Shown here piece by piece: positions 13,601 through 28,600 of a stretch of 64,000 nucleotides of DNA. A program made the position numbers and the translations under genes. The notes beneath the pieces were generated by a model that ran no database searches, was not told where the DNA came from, and saw only the letters and a program-made list of their open reading frames with translations. Source of the stretch: Enoplolaimus lenunculus (taxonomy: Eukaryota > Nematoda > Enoplea > Enoplida > Thoracostomopsidae); NCBI GenBank assembly GCA_030248215.1, contig JASANG010001630.1, positions 124,001 to 188,000 of the forward strand, read 5' to 3'. Positions within the stretch are counted from its first letter, which is position 1. The number at the start of each line of letters is the position of its first letter.

Positions 13601-16600
13601 GGATTTTGATAAAAAGCGGTCCATCCTATAGATCTCGAAAAGTTGAATTCAACGGTACCATTTTCATGGCTGCAAGAACAACGGTTCAAAAGTTATGGCC
13701 CTCAAAATTGTAGTGCAAACACGCTCGGATTGGAACAGGAAGTATCTATCAGTCACCTCTTGGTAAAATTTTCGCTTAAGGTTCATTCCTTATACAAATT
13801 TGATTGTTGTTTGCACATGTTATATATTGTAAAAAGTTAAAATTTAAAGTCACCGTTCCACTCAGCGCACTGAGATCTATAAAATGAGCTATGTTTTATT
13901 AAATTCCTAGGGGGGGTTCATATTCCGTACCTCCGCCAATATTTGCTCGGTTTTTACGTAGGTGCAATATGTTAGCTATGTTATTTGTAGGAATATGCGA
14001 AACCGCACTTCACACAACAAATCCAAAATGTGAACGAAGACGGAATTCCAGAAGGCCAAACGGTCCATATGGATTGCAAATTGCAACCTATTGGAGATCC
14101 AACGCTTCAAGTGACTTGGCTTCGTAATGGACAACCAATTCCGCAAGGTAGTCCCGAAGTTGTAGGTCGATTTCAATCGTATATATTTATCAACTTATAG
14201 GTGAGCTTTGCAGCTCAAACTTACTAACACGTTACTTCTGTTTATAATTTAATATAAAAAACAGTTAACTAAAAACCCATATTCTTCTAGGGTTATGCCC
14301 ACTGGAAGAGTAAGAGTCTGGAAAAGTTGGACGCTGGTAGCTTAGCCTAAGGCTAATATCAATAATTAGACTTTAATAATAGGTGGACCCCAATAGCATG
14401 GGCCACTGAAACGATGCTTAAATTACGTATAATGCGTGTTCGATGCTCAAATTACATATAATGCGTGTTCGAGCTTCTATAAATGCAAGTTTCAAAGTAA
14501 ACGTCTTCAAAAATGTGGGTGTTGCTTTATTCTGCTATTTTTTCATTATTTTAGGGCACCGATTTCGATGGAAACACGATATCGACTATGTGAGCTTGGA
14601 TATTTTAACGCTGTACCCTGAAGATTCTGGCATTTATACGTGTCACGCAAAGAGCGATTTTGGCGAAGCTGATGTATCGTGCGCAATTAAATGCATTCGT
14701 AGGTTTTTTGCCAGATTGTGTTTATATGGTTGTTTCAGACCCGTACTGTATTGACCCGAATAAGAAGAGGAGAACTCAATGCGAACTCCTCAAACCGCAA
14801 TAATCGATGCAATATCAAACCCTGCAAGTGTGACTTGAAAAATTATAAATTTTAGCAAAAGATGCACTGCTTCTTGATACACAACATCCGACCAGTTGGG
14901 CTCAAGTCCAAGAACTTGAAAACCGAGTGAAACCAGAACAAATTATTGAAGAACGTCCTGTGACGCCACCAAATTTCACCGTTCAGCTTGCACAACCCCC
15001 AGCGGCACAAGAAGGGCATCCGATTCATTTGGAGTGTCAAGTTCAACCTACGTTCGATCCAAACTTGAAAGTAAGCCGCACATAAGTTGTCCTGCTGATG
15101 TTGAACACTGTGGCACTTGTACAGTTTCCCACGAATCAAAGTTAACCCTAACCCTAGACCTAAGTCTACACTTAAGCGTAAGCCTAAGCTTTATACACCC
15201 AAAAGTTTAAATTATGCTGAAACTTGAAACTTTTTGAAACTGCGGAAATAGGTGCACGAAACCGGAACCTTCGTAGTGAATACACAAATGTAAGACACAA
15301 TTTACAACTGGTGACTGTGTTGCGTCAACTTATGTACAAACAACAAAACGGCTTCGCAAATAATTTTTGCAGCGTTCAACTCGCGAGCGTTTGCTTTGAT
15401 TTCAGATTGAATATAAACTGCGATTTAAACGTGTTATCCACATCTGAACTCTGGGCATTTGTAATAGCCAACGTGGCAAAACACGTACTTAACCCCATCT
15501 CTCGTTCTTACGTTTAGCTCAAACTGTATACGCTAAATACTCCAAAGTCCTTTATATACTGAGTGGACACCTGACAGGTTCGGATTCAAATCCTGGTGTA
15601 AAATTTAATATAACATAATATTCAAAATAGTCTGCTCTTGTAGTACACTTTCCCCCACATGCTTAAGGTTATACTTAAGGTTAGTTTAGCTTTAGCTTTA
15701 CGGAAGGGACTGCCTAAAAGTCTGAGAAGCCTTTGCTTAAGTTTTTTGTCAGCCTAAAGCGTAAACCTATGTTTTAAACCTAAGGCTTTTAAGTGGTGTG
15801 GAAATGTACCGTAACCAAGTATTCATTTTGCGAAAGGCTTTAACGAGATATATCAATAAAGCTTTTTTAAGCAAAAATTCCATTTCGGTAAAATCATGTT
15901 TTTATCTACTTTTTTTAGATCCAGTGGTATCACAACGGTGCGCCACTTGTCGCCGGGCATCGTTTCAAAATGTTACACGAATTTGGTTACGTTTCATTGG
16001 ACATTTTGTACGCGTTTCCAGAAGATACTGGCACGTGGACGGCGCGGGCAGTAAATTCGCTTGGACAAGCTGAAACATCGACTAGTATTGGTAAAATATA
16101 GAAAATACAACAATAGTATATTAGACTATCAGACATTTAACTTAATCTTAAATCATTTAAGATTCAGATTACTATATCTCTGCATAGTGACGCTGAAATT
16201 CTGTTGTCGGAATGAATCTTTTCTTTTCGGTTCAGGATTGCGTTACCTTATGGCGCCACGTGCCGCGGGTGCGAGCGCCAGGTATACCGTTGTACATCCT
16301 GCGTGTGGCGCTATATATACTTGTTGTACGGCACCGTAAGTTTGTTTACAAGTTGTTTATGCTGCGGTATGTAGCAATTCAGGTGCGTTGCCGTACGGTG
16401 CCATATGCTGCTGGGCGGTGTAGAATTCAGACAACGCAGGACGATGACAGAAAGTGCCAGACTAGTCTATACGATACTAAAATAAACAAAATTATAGCAC
16501 TGTATGTCTATTTGGTATTTCAAGCCAGTTGATTTGTTAGATTTGTGTTTATATATGAAATGACGCAATAATGTGCTCTGTATATATGAATTTGCAGAAG

Positions 16601-19600
16601 TCGCAAGTAAACATAAGTTGATCCTTGATGTTCAACATCCGAAAAGTTGGCAAAAGATCAAAGAAATTGAAACGCCGAAAGAAATTGTCCAACCACCGCC
16701 TGAGCCATCACATGAACCACCACGGTTCACACATCAAATGCAAAATGTCGAAGGTAAGCAAAAATTGCTGTTTGAGTTTACAAGGGAGTCGGTGCAGAGA
16801 GATTCCGCAATGCTTGCAGTCCCCTATGCAATATCCAGGTAATTTTTTCTGTCAGTACAGGTACAGATTTATTGAACAATTTGTTATTCAATTTTCTTTA
16901 TTAGTCGTTTGTATAGCGCCAACCTGATAGCTTGAAAACGTATTAAAGTTTACGGCGTCTTGAGGGTTGCAGCCCCACTCGCTATTCAGATATTTTTCTG
17001 TCAGGTACACACAAAGATTTTCTGATATTCAAGTATATTTTGTTAAATTCAAGACGATTATGTCATAATCTAGACACCAGACATTATATGTCTTGAATGC
17101 AAGACTTTAGTTTCTGAAATTTTTCCGAAATTTGCGTCTGAAATTTTAACAGTTAAATGTGTTAAATTTAAGAGTGTGTTTCATAAACGATTGAGCCAAA
17201 TATTTCTGAAATGCAGCACAAATATGTCTGAAATACAAGAAAATATGTCTGAGATAATACACTTGTTTTCCTGATTTTTGACGCATATATGTCATGGAAA
17301 CAAAATTTGCCGGAGAAATCGTCTTTAAAATGGAGAGTTAAGCTCAACCAAATTCTCTAATTTTACAACCTAAGATACATCCAAGACGTAAACGTAGGTT
17401 TGGGAGAGCGCGAGCTCAACCCGAAATATCTTTGAAATTCGATTATTTATATACTATCGGAAGAATATAAACGAAGAAACTTTTTTACGTACGTAAGAAT
17501 CAAAAAATAAATTCTTGAATATAAGATAACTATTTCTTGAAAGAAAGAAATTTTTTCATATAAATTGTAAACAGTAATTTTTTGAATATAAGACATAGAC
17601 ACATATTTCTGAGCTGTGTAAGGCTAATAATTCTGAAATACAAAACATTAATGTGTTCAAAATTTTAGAACGTATGAGTCTTGAAATGTCAAGACAATTT
17701 AATTTGTGCGTACAGGTACAAGTTTACTGAACAATCATTAACTCCAATTAAATTTTAAGGGTCTCTTCAATAGTCGTTTTATAGCGCAATGCTTATTGCT
17801 TAACCCCTTCTCGCATTGAGTTGCCTATAGGCAACTTAGCGCATTGTATATACGTTAAATAGTATATATCGCACCTTTTTTAACAATTGCAACACGTATA
17901 CATAGTACTAAATCACCACAAGATGTGAGAGCCCCCTCGGGCTCGGGCGTCAAGCTCCTATAACTGAGTGGTGATGGTATACGCCTCCCACTCCAGTCAC
18001 CGGAGTTCGAATCCTAGCATAAAAGTAGGTCTCAGGGGAAATAGAAAATATTCATGTGAGAAAGGGTTAAAAATGTATTAAAATTTAGGGCGTCTCGAAG
18101 GTCAACCGGTGCATTTTGAATGCCGACTAACGCCAATGTCGGATCCGGCGATGAAAATTGAATGGTATCACAATGGGCAATCGTTGAATTTGGGTAATCG
18201 GTTTACTCAAACGTTTGATTTTGGATTTGTGTCGCTTGACATTGCGTATGCTTTCCCTGAAGATTCCGGCGTCTACATTTGTAAAGCGACAAATTTACAA
18301 GGCGAAGCAACAACACAGGCAATTCTTGAAATTCAATGTAAGTATGCTCGGTTTATATTAGTTTGCCAAATGCAGATTCAGAGTTTTTAAAATTTTGTGT
18401 TCAAAGATAGGTTTATGAAAAGTTATTCATGGTATTGTGGTAATAGTTAAACAGGTGGATTGTCTAATGGCGCATAGATCCGTGCTTGGAAAATGGTGAG
18501 CGCGGAATGTTGACCTCTTTGAGTCCTCTTTGGATCTGTTAACAAGGACGTAGCCAGTAGGGGTCCAAGCGTTAACCCTTCACCCTTGGGGATTTGTGCA
18601 CTTAGATTTTTCGACACGGTTTCAGTTTGAAACACAAGTCCCCGTTCGAAATATTTATCGCCTACGCCCAGGCCTGTTTATGATTTTAACATGCAGCCCC
18701 TGAACTGGGCAGCGAGACGGGGTACGTATTTGGTGCTTGAATCAGGTTTAAGAATAAAGAACACCAGTTAAATGACTCTATGTATAGAAAAGGGACTTAA
18801 CACAAAGTCTAAATATAAAACCAGGGTCTAGTGCTTAAATCTTGGCGTAGTAGATATCTTCAAAACCTTGAAATTACTAAAATCGTAATATTTTTGTTTT
18901 ACTCTCAATCGGTCTCAGAAAGGAAGATAGTTTAAAAAAATTACACACACTGGAAGAGAATATTAATTGCATTCAATCGGGGGTTGGTAACAGTGACTGT
19001 AGTCCGTTGCCAAAAGCCATGACTATGAAAACAAATGGTTACTTAATATTAACAATTTTGAAGAAGGTTCTTTTGATACCAAATGGAAAAATTGTTAATT
19101 ATCACGGGCAGAAATCACAAATGTGAGGCATTGACTCAAAAATTTCGACTGTTTGCGATCGTGCGTACTGCAAATGGTACCATGTTTTAATTTCATTCCA
19201 GCAAAGTCGGCAATCATGAAAGACACCTTGCACCCGTCTGGGCTGGAGAAAATCCGGGTCTTGGAAGCGCCGCGAGCAAAAGCTCCAGATCGTCCAGATC
19301 CAACCATCACAAAGCCTGCTTTTGTTCAACAGCTGAATTCGTGTCCAGATCGCGTTGAAGGCCAACCGGCACATTTTGAAGCAACTTTAACACCAGTGAA
19401 CGATACTAATTTGAAGTAAGTGATGCGCTAAATTTGTCGTACGGCGCTGTCCATCGCCTGTCCGCCACCATACGGTATCGAACGTGATAGGCACCGTACG
19501 GTGACGGACAGATTAGGACGGATTAAAATTACATAGCAAAGGACATCCACAATACTCTCGTAAACTCATCCGCAAAACAGCCATACATTTCGCAAATAGC

Positions 19601-22600
19601 AAGATATACATTTCCTTGCGGCATGAAGATAATTGAACGTATAGCGCAATCATAAGATATACATTTCCTTGCCATAAGAAAAAACTATAATCATAATTCT
19701 CAAAACAAAACCGGCATTAAGATAATTAAACGTATAGCGCAATCATAAGATATACATTTCCTTGCGGCATTAAGATAATTAAACGTATAGCGCAATCATC
19801 TTCCTCTAAGATAATTAAACGTATAGCGCAATCATAAGATATACATTTCCTTGCGGCATTAAGATAATTAAACGTATAGCGCAATCATAAGATATACATT
19901 TCCTTGCGGCATTAAGATAATTAAACGTATAGCGCAATCATAAGATATACATTTCCTTGCGGCATTAAGATAATTAAACGAACCAACAAAAATATACATT
20001 TCCTTGCGGCATTAAGATAATTAAACGTATAGCGCAATCATAAGATATACATTTCCTTGCGGCATTAAGATAATTAAACGTATAGCGCAATCATAAGATA
20101 TACATTTCCTTGTTTATTGGCTTGTTGGCAAGTTTTCGGGTCGGCTTCGTATTGCATACTGCGTACAGCAGCTGCCACCACTTGCTGATACGAGTTGTTT
20201 CTAAGCGAAAGAACCAACTGTTTTATTCCTGTCTCGTGGCTGAGAATTAGGCAATTTAAAGAATTCTGGAACCGCTACTTTTATTGGCAGCGGATGGCGA
20301 TTTGCTGCCTGAGCCTGGACGTTTATAACAATTTTTCTCCGCTAAGCACCAAAAATGGCAAATGGTAAAGTTAACGAGTGGCAATTTCGATGCGATATAG
20401 TCTACCATATGTTGATTTTAGAATCGAAACTGTCAATCGTTAACTCTACTATATGTCGTTTTTGGATTGTTAATGTTGCATTATTGCTTTCAAATTAAAT
20501 ATAAGCATCTTGCCTCATTTGTTTCAGGGTACAATGGCTACGTAACGGACAACCTTTGCCAGCAAGCTCACGTATGGCAATGATACACGATTTTGGTTTC
20601 GTTTCATTGGATATTCTTTATGTTTTGCCTGAAGATGCCGGTTCTTATAGTTGCCGTGCGTACAACAAACTTGGCGAAGCTGTGACTACTGGAACATTGG
20701 AAGTTAAAGGTAAACAGCGTTAGCGCACTGTTTCCAAAACGTTCCATTTACTGGCGGCGCGAGCAATTTTTCAAAGGAACTGAACCCATAATTTGTTTTA
20801 AGTAGGTTATTCAGTAGGAGTCCGTAACGGTATGGAGTCCATTCGTAGATATAGAGACAAATAAGTTATAATTATATTCAATAAAAGAGATCAAAGCAGA
20901 TGAATGGCCTAAACTGCTTAAATGTGGCTCGATCCTTTTAAAACATTTCAAATCCAGCGCGTTCGGCCACGGTGCTCGATCGTACGCACATCGATGACGT
21001 ACAGTGACAAACGGCAACGTACGGCGACGACCGATGTTGCACGACAACTATAGCCACCGGTGTTATTCTGCTATTTCAGCACGATCCAGCCTATACCTTG
21101 ACACGTTACGTGGGAAAAGTATGGAAAAGATTAAAATTATTGAAGCGCCTAAAGAAACGCCGGCTGCACCAGCAGCACCAACGTTTCAAAAACCTGTTTT
21201 CACACAGCCTATTCAAAATCAAGACGACGTCCCAGAAGGATCTTCCGTGCTACTGGAGGCACGAGTGATCCCTGTGAATGATCCTAATTTAACAATTGAA
21301 TGGTACGTTTGAAATTTGGCATTTATTTGCAAAATAGCTAAGTATAAAAGATTTTTTTGAGGTAAAATCTTTTGCAAATTTCATAAAATGTAAATCATTG
21401 TTGATTGTATCGGGTGAAGCGTGGGCGTAGCCAGGATTTTGAAATACGCGGTTCAGTTCTATAAAAATTTCGAAGGGGCGTTTTTTGCATTGCGGCCTGA
21501 AACCGTATCTTAAAACCCAGCACTAAATTCTCCTAGGGGGTTTAGCATCTGAACCCCTCCTGACTACGCACTTTTGGTGATGTAATGGCATTGCTGTTGT
21601 TTATCGCATTAGAGTAGCGGGCAATTTATATTGGTAGTCGACAGCAGCAAAAACGACTAAAGTGTTGGTTATTCGAATGAATGGAGGTTCATTAACACTG
21701 ATTTGTTGCTTATATTATCGGTCAGTCGATTGCTGCACGATATGGTACCTTATGAACTAAGCTAAAATGGCAGTTGCAAACACAACACACTGTTTAATTA
21801 TTTTGCTGAAAACTCTAAAATAGTTTTTCTATTTTTTTGTAAATATATTCGTAAAATTATCAGAAGCCCGTAATGAAGAACTTTACCTGTCTCATTTTTT
21901 TTCAAATTTAATATATTTAGGTTAAAGTGAATTTATGACGGTAAGATTTATCATCTTTCGTTTACTGGAAATTGTTCGTATAAAAATACTGCATACCATG
22001 CTGTAATCAAATTACGTATTGTGACCGTTCCAACTTTAATAATATTGCAGATTTGGTCAATAAATTGGAAAAAGTGAATTTTGGTTAATTTTATATTCAG
22101 GTACTTTAATGATGCACCTTTACAACAGAGCAATCGCATTATGTACTCGCATGATTTCGGCTACGTTTCGCTCAAAATTACATCGATTCGGAAACAAGAT
22201 CATGGTATTTATATGTGTCGAGCAGTAAATGAACTTGGCGAAACCGTTTGTACCGGAACAATATCTGTTGTCGGTAAATTGATGCTCATACCAAGACCGT
22301 AGCCAGGTCACCTTGCTGGGGAGTGGGCTAAAGTTTTTTAGTAGGGACATACAAAGGTTTTCGTTGACTTACAAGCAAGATTGAAAATTATCAAGGGGGA
22401 CAAAATCTTTAAAATAAGGACTGAGGTACCCCCTGGCTACAGGGCCAACTCATAGACTTGTGTTGCAGAAGATAACACTTTAGTTTACATAATCACCACG
22501 ATGGGACAGCAAAGGCATACAGCCGGGGTGTGAGCCAATAAAAAGGTGTGGCGGTCATGGGACGACCTCCCTCATTTTGGTTTCTGTAGTGCAACTTCCG

Positions 22601-25600
22601 CAATAACATGCATACACCAGGTGACTTTTGAGGGGGTAGTGTCATAGGCACTAAAGCCAAAAAAGCTTCAGTATCCTGGACGTTGATGACAAAAAGCTTC
22701 AGTGTCCTGGACATTGAAGTATTTTGGGCTTCAGTATCCTTGACATTGAAGCTTTTTGGCTTCAGTATGTACCCGTGAATACCCGCGGTAAACGTGTGTC
22801 CGGTAAAAGATTTTTCTGATGTGGGCTTGTCAGCGGGTAAAGAATTCTAAAGCGCAGGTATAAATTCCATGCAAAAAAAGCTTTACCCACTTTCGTCTAT
22901 GCTCTGTAGTGCTTACACTTATAACAAACTCGTGCGCTATTACGAAAGTCTTGCTCAGTTTGTTAATCTGTATATTTGTTCAATTTTAGGTAAACAATCT
23001 TTGCTGCTAGAAACTCAACATCCGAAATCGTATCAAAAAATCAAACAGTTGGAAAGTTTAGAAAAATTCCCGAAACATCAAACGCCAGATAAACAATTCG
23101 AAAAGCCAGTGTTTACTGAACCGATGAAAAACGTTGACGATTTAAAAGAAGGCGAGCCGGCACATCTCGAAGCCCGGTTTACACCAATTGATGATCCTAA
23201 CTTGCGGATCGTTTGGCAGTTTAATGGAAAACCTATTGAACTCGGTACGTCATGGGCTCGTATTTCGTAACTGTGTATAGCACCAAGAAACCTAACCAGG
23301 ACTTCATTACGTTGAGTTTTGTGGCAAAGTTGTTTGTAAGAGTGAGCGTAACGAGCGAGGAAAATAGTTCGAATTTTTGGATGTCTAAGAGTAAGTTAAC
23401 ACCTTACGCATTTTCAACAATTTCTGCAGAATGGCTATCCTCCGATCACTCCTTTGTATACGCCCCTGATAGCACCTAAATAATATCACCAAAACTTTTG
23501 ACCCCCACAATCCAACTCTATCAAATTCTACGTACTGTTTGCTGCAATTATTTGAAAATTACGGCCCCAAAATTTGATTTACAGTAATGCTCGTTTATTA
23601 GTGTGGTTAATATTGCCTAAATCTTGAAATGTATATTGACAACAGTGTTACAACTGGCAGGTACGGTACTACAAGTACCTCTAATTGCAACATTGGCCCC
23701 TTTATAAAAATGTTCCATATTCTGTTGCGCGAAACAATTATGCACAAAAGCATACTTTCAAAATGCCTTTTGTAGTTGTTCGGCTTTAAATCGCTTAACG
23801 TTACGCTTCAATCCAAACATAAGCTTAGCCATATGCTTAAATTTAGTTATCGTAATTTTAGATTTAGGTTTTAAGTTTAACCCGCTTTTATTCTAAATAA
23901 ACCTGGCAAAACGTATTTGTTCGCTTAACCGACAATGTTTGTTTTAGGTTCACGATTTCGATCTGAAAAAGATTTCGGATTTGTCACTCTTGATATTCAG
24001 CATGTTTACCCGGAAGACTCTGGAATTTATACTTGTCAAGCGATCAACTTACACGGAGAAGCAACAACAACTGCGACACTAAAAGTTCAAGGTTGGTTGA
24101 TGCTTGAAAGCTAACAAATATTACCAAAATAAAGTGTAAGGGTTGCACTGTACTTTTTAAGTATTTTAATGCCGTTCTACACCGTCTGCCACTCCGGTGC
24201 CGTCCGCCGCCGTACCACAACGCGCGTTTATTGCAGCATGGCACTGTTTGTCAATTTGTAAACAAAACTTTTTTGACGTGCGTCCGGGGAAAGTATAGCG
24301 GCTTAGCGCCAAACACAATTTCCCGACCTAAAATAATATTATCTTAAAGGTTAATTTTTAACCTTACATATCTTTTGTGTATATTACACAATATTGTCGC
24401 ATTAATTAACAGGATGTTAAGGTACATACTGTTTAACGAAAATAATTAGGATGACTAATAATTATCCTTTGTTTTAGGCTATGAATCTATCTTTCGTGAT
24501 ACGCAACATCCGGTCAGTTGGCAGAAAATTCAAGAAATGGAATCGAAAGTTGTTATTGAACAACCGGAACCTACAGTTGAAGTGCGTTAGTTTATTATTA
24601 AGTAAAAGTTAAAGTTTAGCCTTTGGTGCGTAGCATAAGAATGTAACATTTAATTTGCTCATATTTTGTTAGTAAATTTGATGCTAAATTTTGAATTCGA
24701 TAAATATATTATAACAAACTTAAATTTTGTATTAATTTCTAACTATTCCGTGATAGGTCGCTCTGGCTTCGAGAATATATTTACACATTTACTGGCCAAT
24801 GTTGCATTTAGGGCCGTAAAAGTAGATTAATTATATTCCTAAGCCTAAGCCTTAGTGTTGAATAAAGCGTATTCCTAAGCGTTAACCTAAGCAAAAAATG
24901 CAGTCCATAATTTAAGCCTACTCTTTTACAGACCCACCAGAAACCGGGACGGCCGTAAAAGTAATATGCCGTACTAATGGTTTTAATGAAATTATTTGTT
25001 ATTTAGCACGTCAAGCCGCATTTTATTTCTGGACTCGAAAATGTTGACAATATCGGCGAAGGCGAACCGTTGCATTTGTCGGCTCAATTTGAACCGGTCA
25101 AAGATAATACAATGAAGATTGTGTGGCTTCGCAATAATCAACCGATTCCTGCTGGTATGTTTGTGCAGTCGAATTTTTAAATTATTTGAAGTATCTCGCC
25201 ATTCAGTTATTGATGTTGAAAGCAATTAAAAAGAAAAACTATACGTTTATTGGTTCAAAAATTACTAGATTTGGGATTATTAACCGCTGAAATGTTGGAT
25301 ATGCATTAGATAATAACGGCTTCCGTTTCCGGTAAAAATCGGTGTCCTTTTTGGTTATAGAAACACGTGAAATTTGGTTAGTTTTATGTGCAAAATTAGT
25401 AATAAACATCGTATATATCTCGCAATTGTTATAGACAGATTACCTGCATGCGAAAGTTATCCAAAATCTTAAAAATTTCGGCGAATCCGCTATTTTTTCT
25501 TTAAAATTTATATTTGTTGGCCTCAATTCTGCTGGCAGAAAAATAAAACATCTGCTGAAACTTTTATACTGTAATATCTGTTTTTCCGTTTCAGTTATTT

Positions 25601-28600
25601 TGATCAATATGCGTTTTCGTTATTTTTACTATTCGTTTGCACCCTGCAAGCTACAAATAACAAAATACAAGCTATAAATGCATAAATTTAAATCAGCATG
25701 ATTAAGCTAGACTCTCTTATAACAAATTTGCGTGTCGTTTTCAGTTGTACTCTGAATATTTTTAAATTTCAGGGCAATTAATTAAAACGACACAAGAACT
25801 GGGTCATGCAACTCTTGACATATCGACCGTATATCCGGAACATTCTGGGTTGTATACGCTGAAGTTAACAAACGCAGTTGGCGAAGCAGCATCATCGGCA
25901 ACCGTCAAAGTTCAAGGTAGGTGCAGGTGTTTTTTGGGCCTGAACCCCGTAGCCGCCCTCTCACTACAAGTTCATGTATATTGCATTCATTTTTTGTTTA
26001 CTCATTCGGCGAATGTTAATTTTAGAGGCCTGCCCACTAACCCTAAACCGAAGTCTTTGCCTACGCACAAACAAACATAAAACTATTCATAAAATCTAAG
26101 CCTAAGACCAAACCTCCTAGTATTTAAGTCATCAAGTCTCACTGTCTCCCAGTGGGTGGGCCCGCTATAGTTAACACTGGCCGGTTGAGTACAAACAAAG
26201 ATGTATACAGTATACACGAGACTGTAACTAAAGGAAAGGAGTGCAGGAGGACTGAATCCCCCTGGTAAATTTTTTCCTTCTCTTAAAAAGTTTGAACACC
26301 GTTTGTAAGTCTTTTCCTTGAGCTATTGGCCTGAGCTATAAATGCCGTCTTAAAGTTAATCAACTTACATTGTAATTCCGCATGTTAGATAATTAATTTG
26401 TTTTATATTTTAAGGCGTTGGCGATATATTAGCGCAACCGCAACACGCAGCAAGTTGGCAAAAAGTTCAACAACTTGAAGCCCCAAAAGAAGCGCAACCC
26501 GATACTCCGGCTCCGGAATTTCCTGCACCCTCATTTGTTGCTCATTTGAATAACGTCGAATGCAAAGAATCAGAGCAGAGTCGACTCGAATGTCAAGTTC
26601 AACCAGCACAAGATCCAACGTTGCAGATCGAATGGTTTGTCAACGGGAAACCACTGGAGCATAGTGAGTGCTCATTTTATTATTGTTAACCAGTTTTTGC
26701 CGATGTGAAATGGTTATATATATAATAATGCATTTGGTTTGGAAGTTTACTTAAAATTGGTGTAAAAATAACAAATATTAGTACTTGGTTACCAACCAGA
26801 ACAAAGGTTGTTCCCAAAAATAGTTTCTTCGACACATAATGACTATGTTAAATAAACAAGCTTCAGCTTTATTGATACGCTTATAATTAATCTGCTACTT
26901 GTTTACTTCCTTACCCCGTAAAAAAGTTACCCCCATACCACCATCAATGGACAAAAGAATAGGCTTTACGCTCGTATTTAGCCTTAATTTGAGCTTTTGG
27001 CTCAGGCTTAAGCTTAGACGTTAGTAGACTAATAATCAGTAATATACACTTTAGGTTCAAAATATGCGTTAAACGTTGATTTTGGCTACATTACACTCGA
27101 TATTCAATACACATATCCGGAAGATTCCGGTGTTTGGATGTGTAAAGCGACAAATAGCAGTGGTGAAGCAGTAACTAGTGGAACATTGAAATGTACAGGT
27201 AATCAAAAATGTTGCACCTAATTTAGCCCTTTCAAACATCGAGTATACTATGAGCAATTAAATATTAAAACTGTGTATACGGAACAATCACAACTGGTAA
27301 ATGTAGCTGCAACTTGCATGCCTAACTTCTTGGTTTCCGGCTGGAGGATCAAGTTTTTTTATTGAATGGTAATGGCGAACACAGTCTCTGGGATCGCCTC
27401 TTAGTGTCAAATTAGGTTTTCAGGCAAAATAGACAATATTCTTTGGAGTCGATTCTTAATGTCACATTAGGTTTTCAGCCAAAACAGAAAATATTCATGT
27501 ACGAAAAGGTAAATTATTACGGCGTTTCATCATCATTAATACATCTTTCACGATATTGTCTTTCAAACTTGGCATCTCAATAGCACACGCTACCTGAAAT
27601 AAATATATCAAGAAGCTAAAGAATATTTAGCAACAAAAAATAATATTTAGTAATGGTTATTGTAACATCAAATCTCTATTTCAGGAAAAGACTCTATTAT
27701 CCGTGACGCTCAACAACCTGCGAGTATCGCTAAGATCGCCGACTTAGAAGCACCCCGGCCAGGCGTTCCCGGTGCGCCCGAGAAACCAAAGGTGCCACCG
27801 CAATTCACCAGTCAACTGTCAAATTTGGGAGACGTTCCTGAAGGACAAGCGGTTCATTTTGAAGCGAACGTTTTGCCAATTGATGTCGAAACGCAATGGT
27901 TACATAATGGACAGCTAGTTGATGCTAGTAAGTATAGACAGGGGCGTGTACAAGGACAGGTGCAGAGCGAACATAGTCCCTGCTGACACTGTGGAACATA
28001 AAAACTTGTCACCTCGGGCCTGAAATTAGTCCGATATTTATTTGCGCCTATTTTGTTAGCTGTAAGAAAAGTCATATCAGCGTTAGTTAGCTCAACGGTT
28101 TTCTATTGGTATTTGCTTCAAGCCACTGGCATTACACTTCTCGTGAGGCACCGTTTGGTGCCAGACCGCTCCGTCAGTCAAAAATCCTGTTTGCAAATGG
28201 TTATGCGGTGTCATGCGCCGGCTGACGTGCGTTGGTATAAGGTGCCAAATGACCCCGATCGGTATCATACGGGATTGAAATAATTAAAAAGGATTACACC
28301 GCCCTTACTATTGCGGTGGTGCCAATTTACTGTATCCTTATGCACTTTTTACAGACTTCATTTCGTTTGTCACGAATCTACGTGCGTATTCGCTTTTTAA
28401 CGGCAAAGGATAGTATAAAAATTCAAGTTAAATTTAAGACTTTTTTTTTTCAATTTAGAAACTTTTTTTTTATTTTTTTTTTTTTTCTATTTTTTAAATC
28501 TCAACACTACACAAATTGAGTCAAATTCGACTCTGCCACTGTCAAATTCGATTCACTGAGTCGCACGTTTGACTCTAGCAGAGTCGAAATTGACTCAGTT

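Noticed and set aside
17941-18020. Possible functional tRNA gene
   Set aside because: A and B boxes are present, but the stems do not pair well into a cloverleaf, and the sequence lies inside a repeated 263-bp element.
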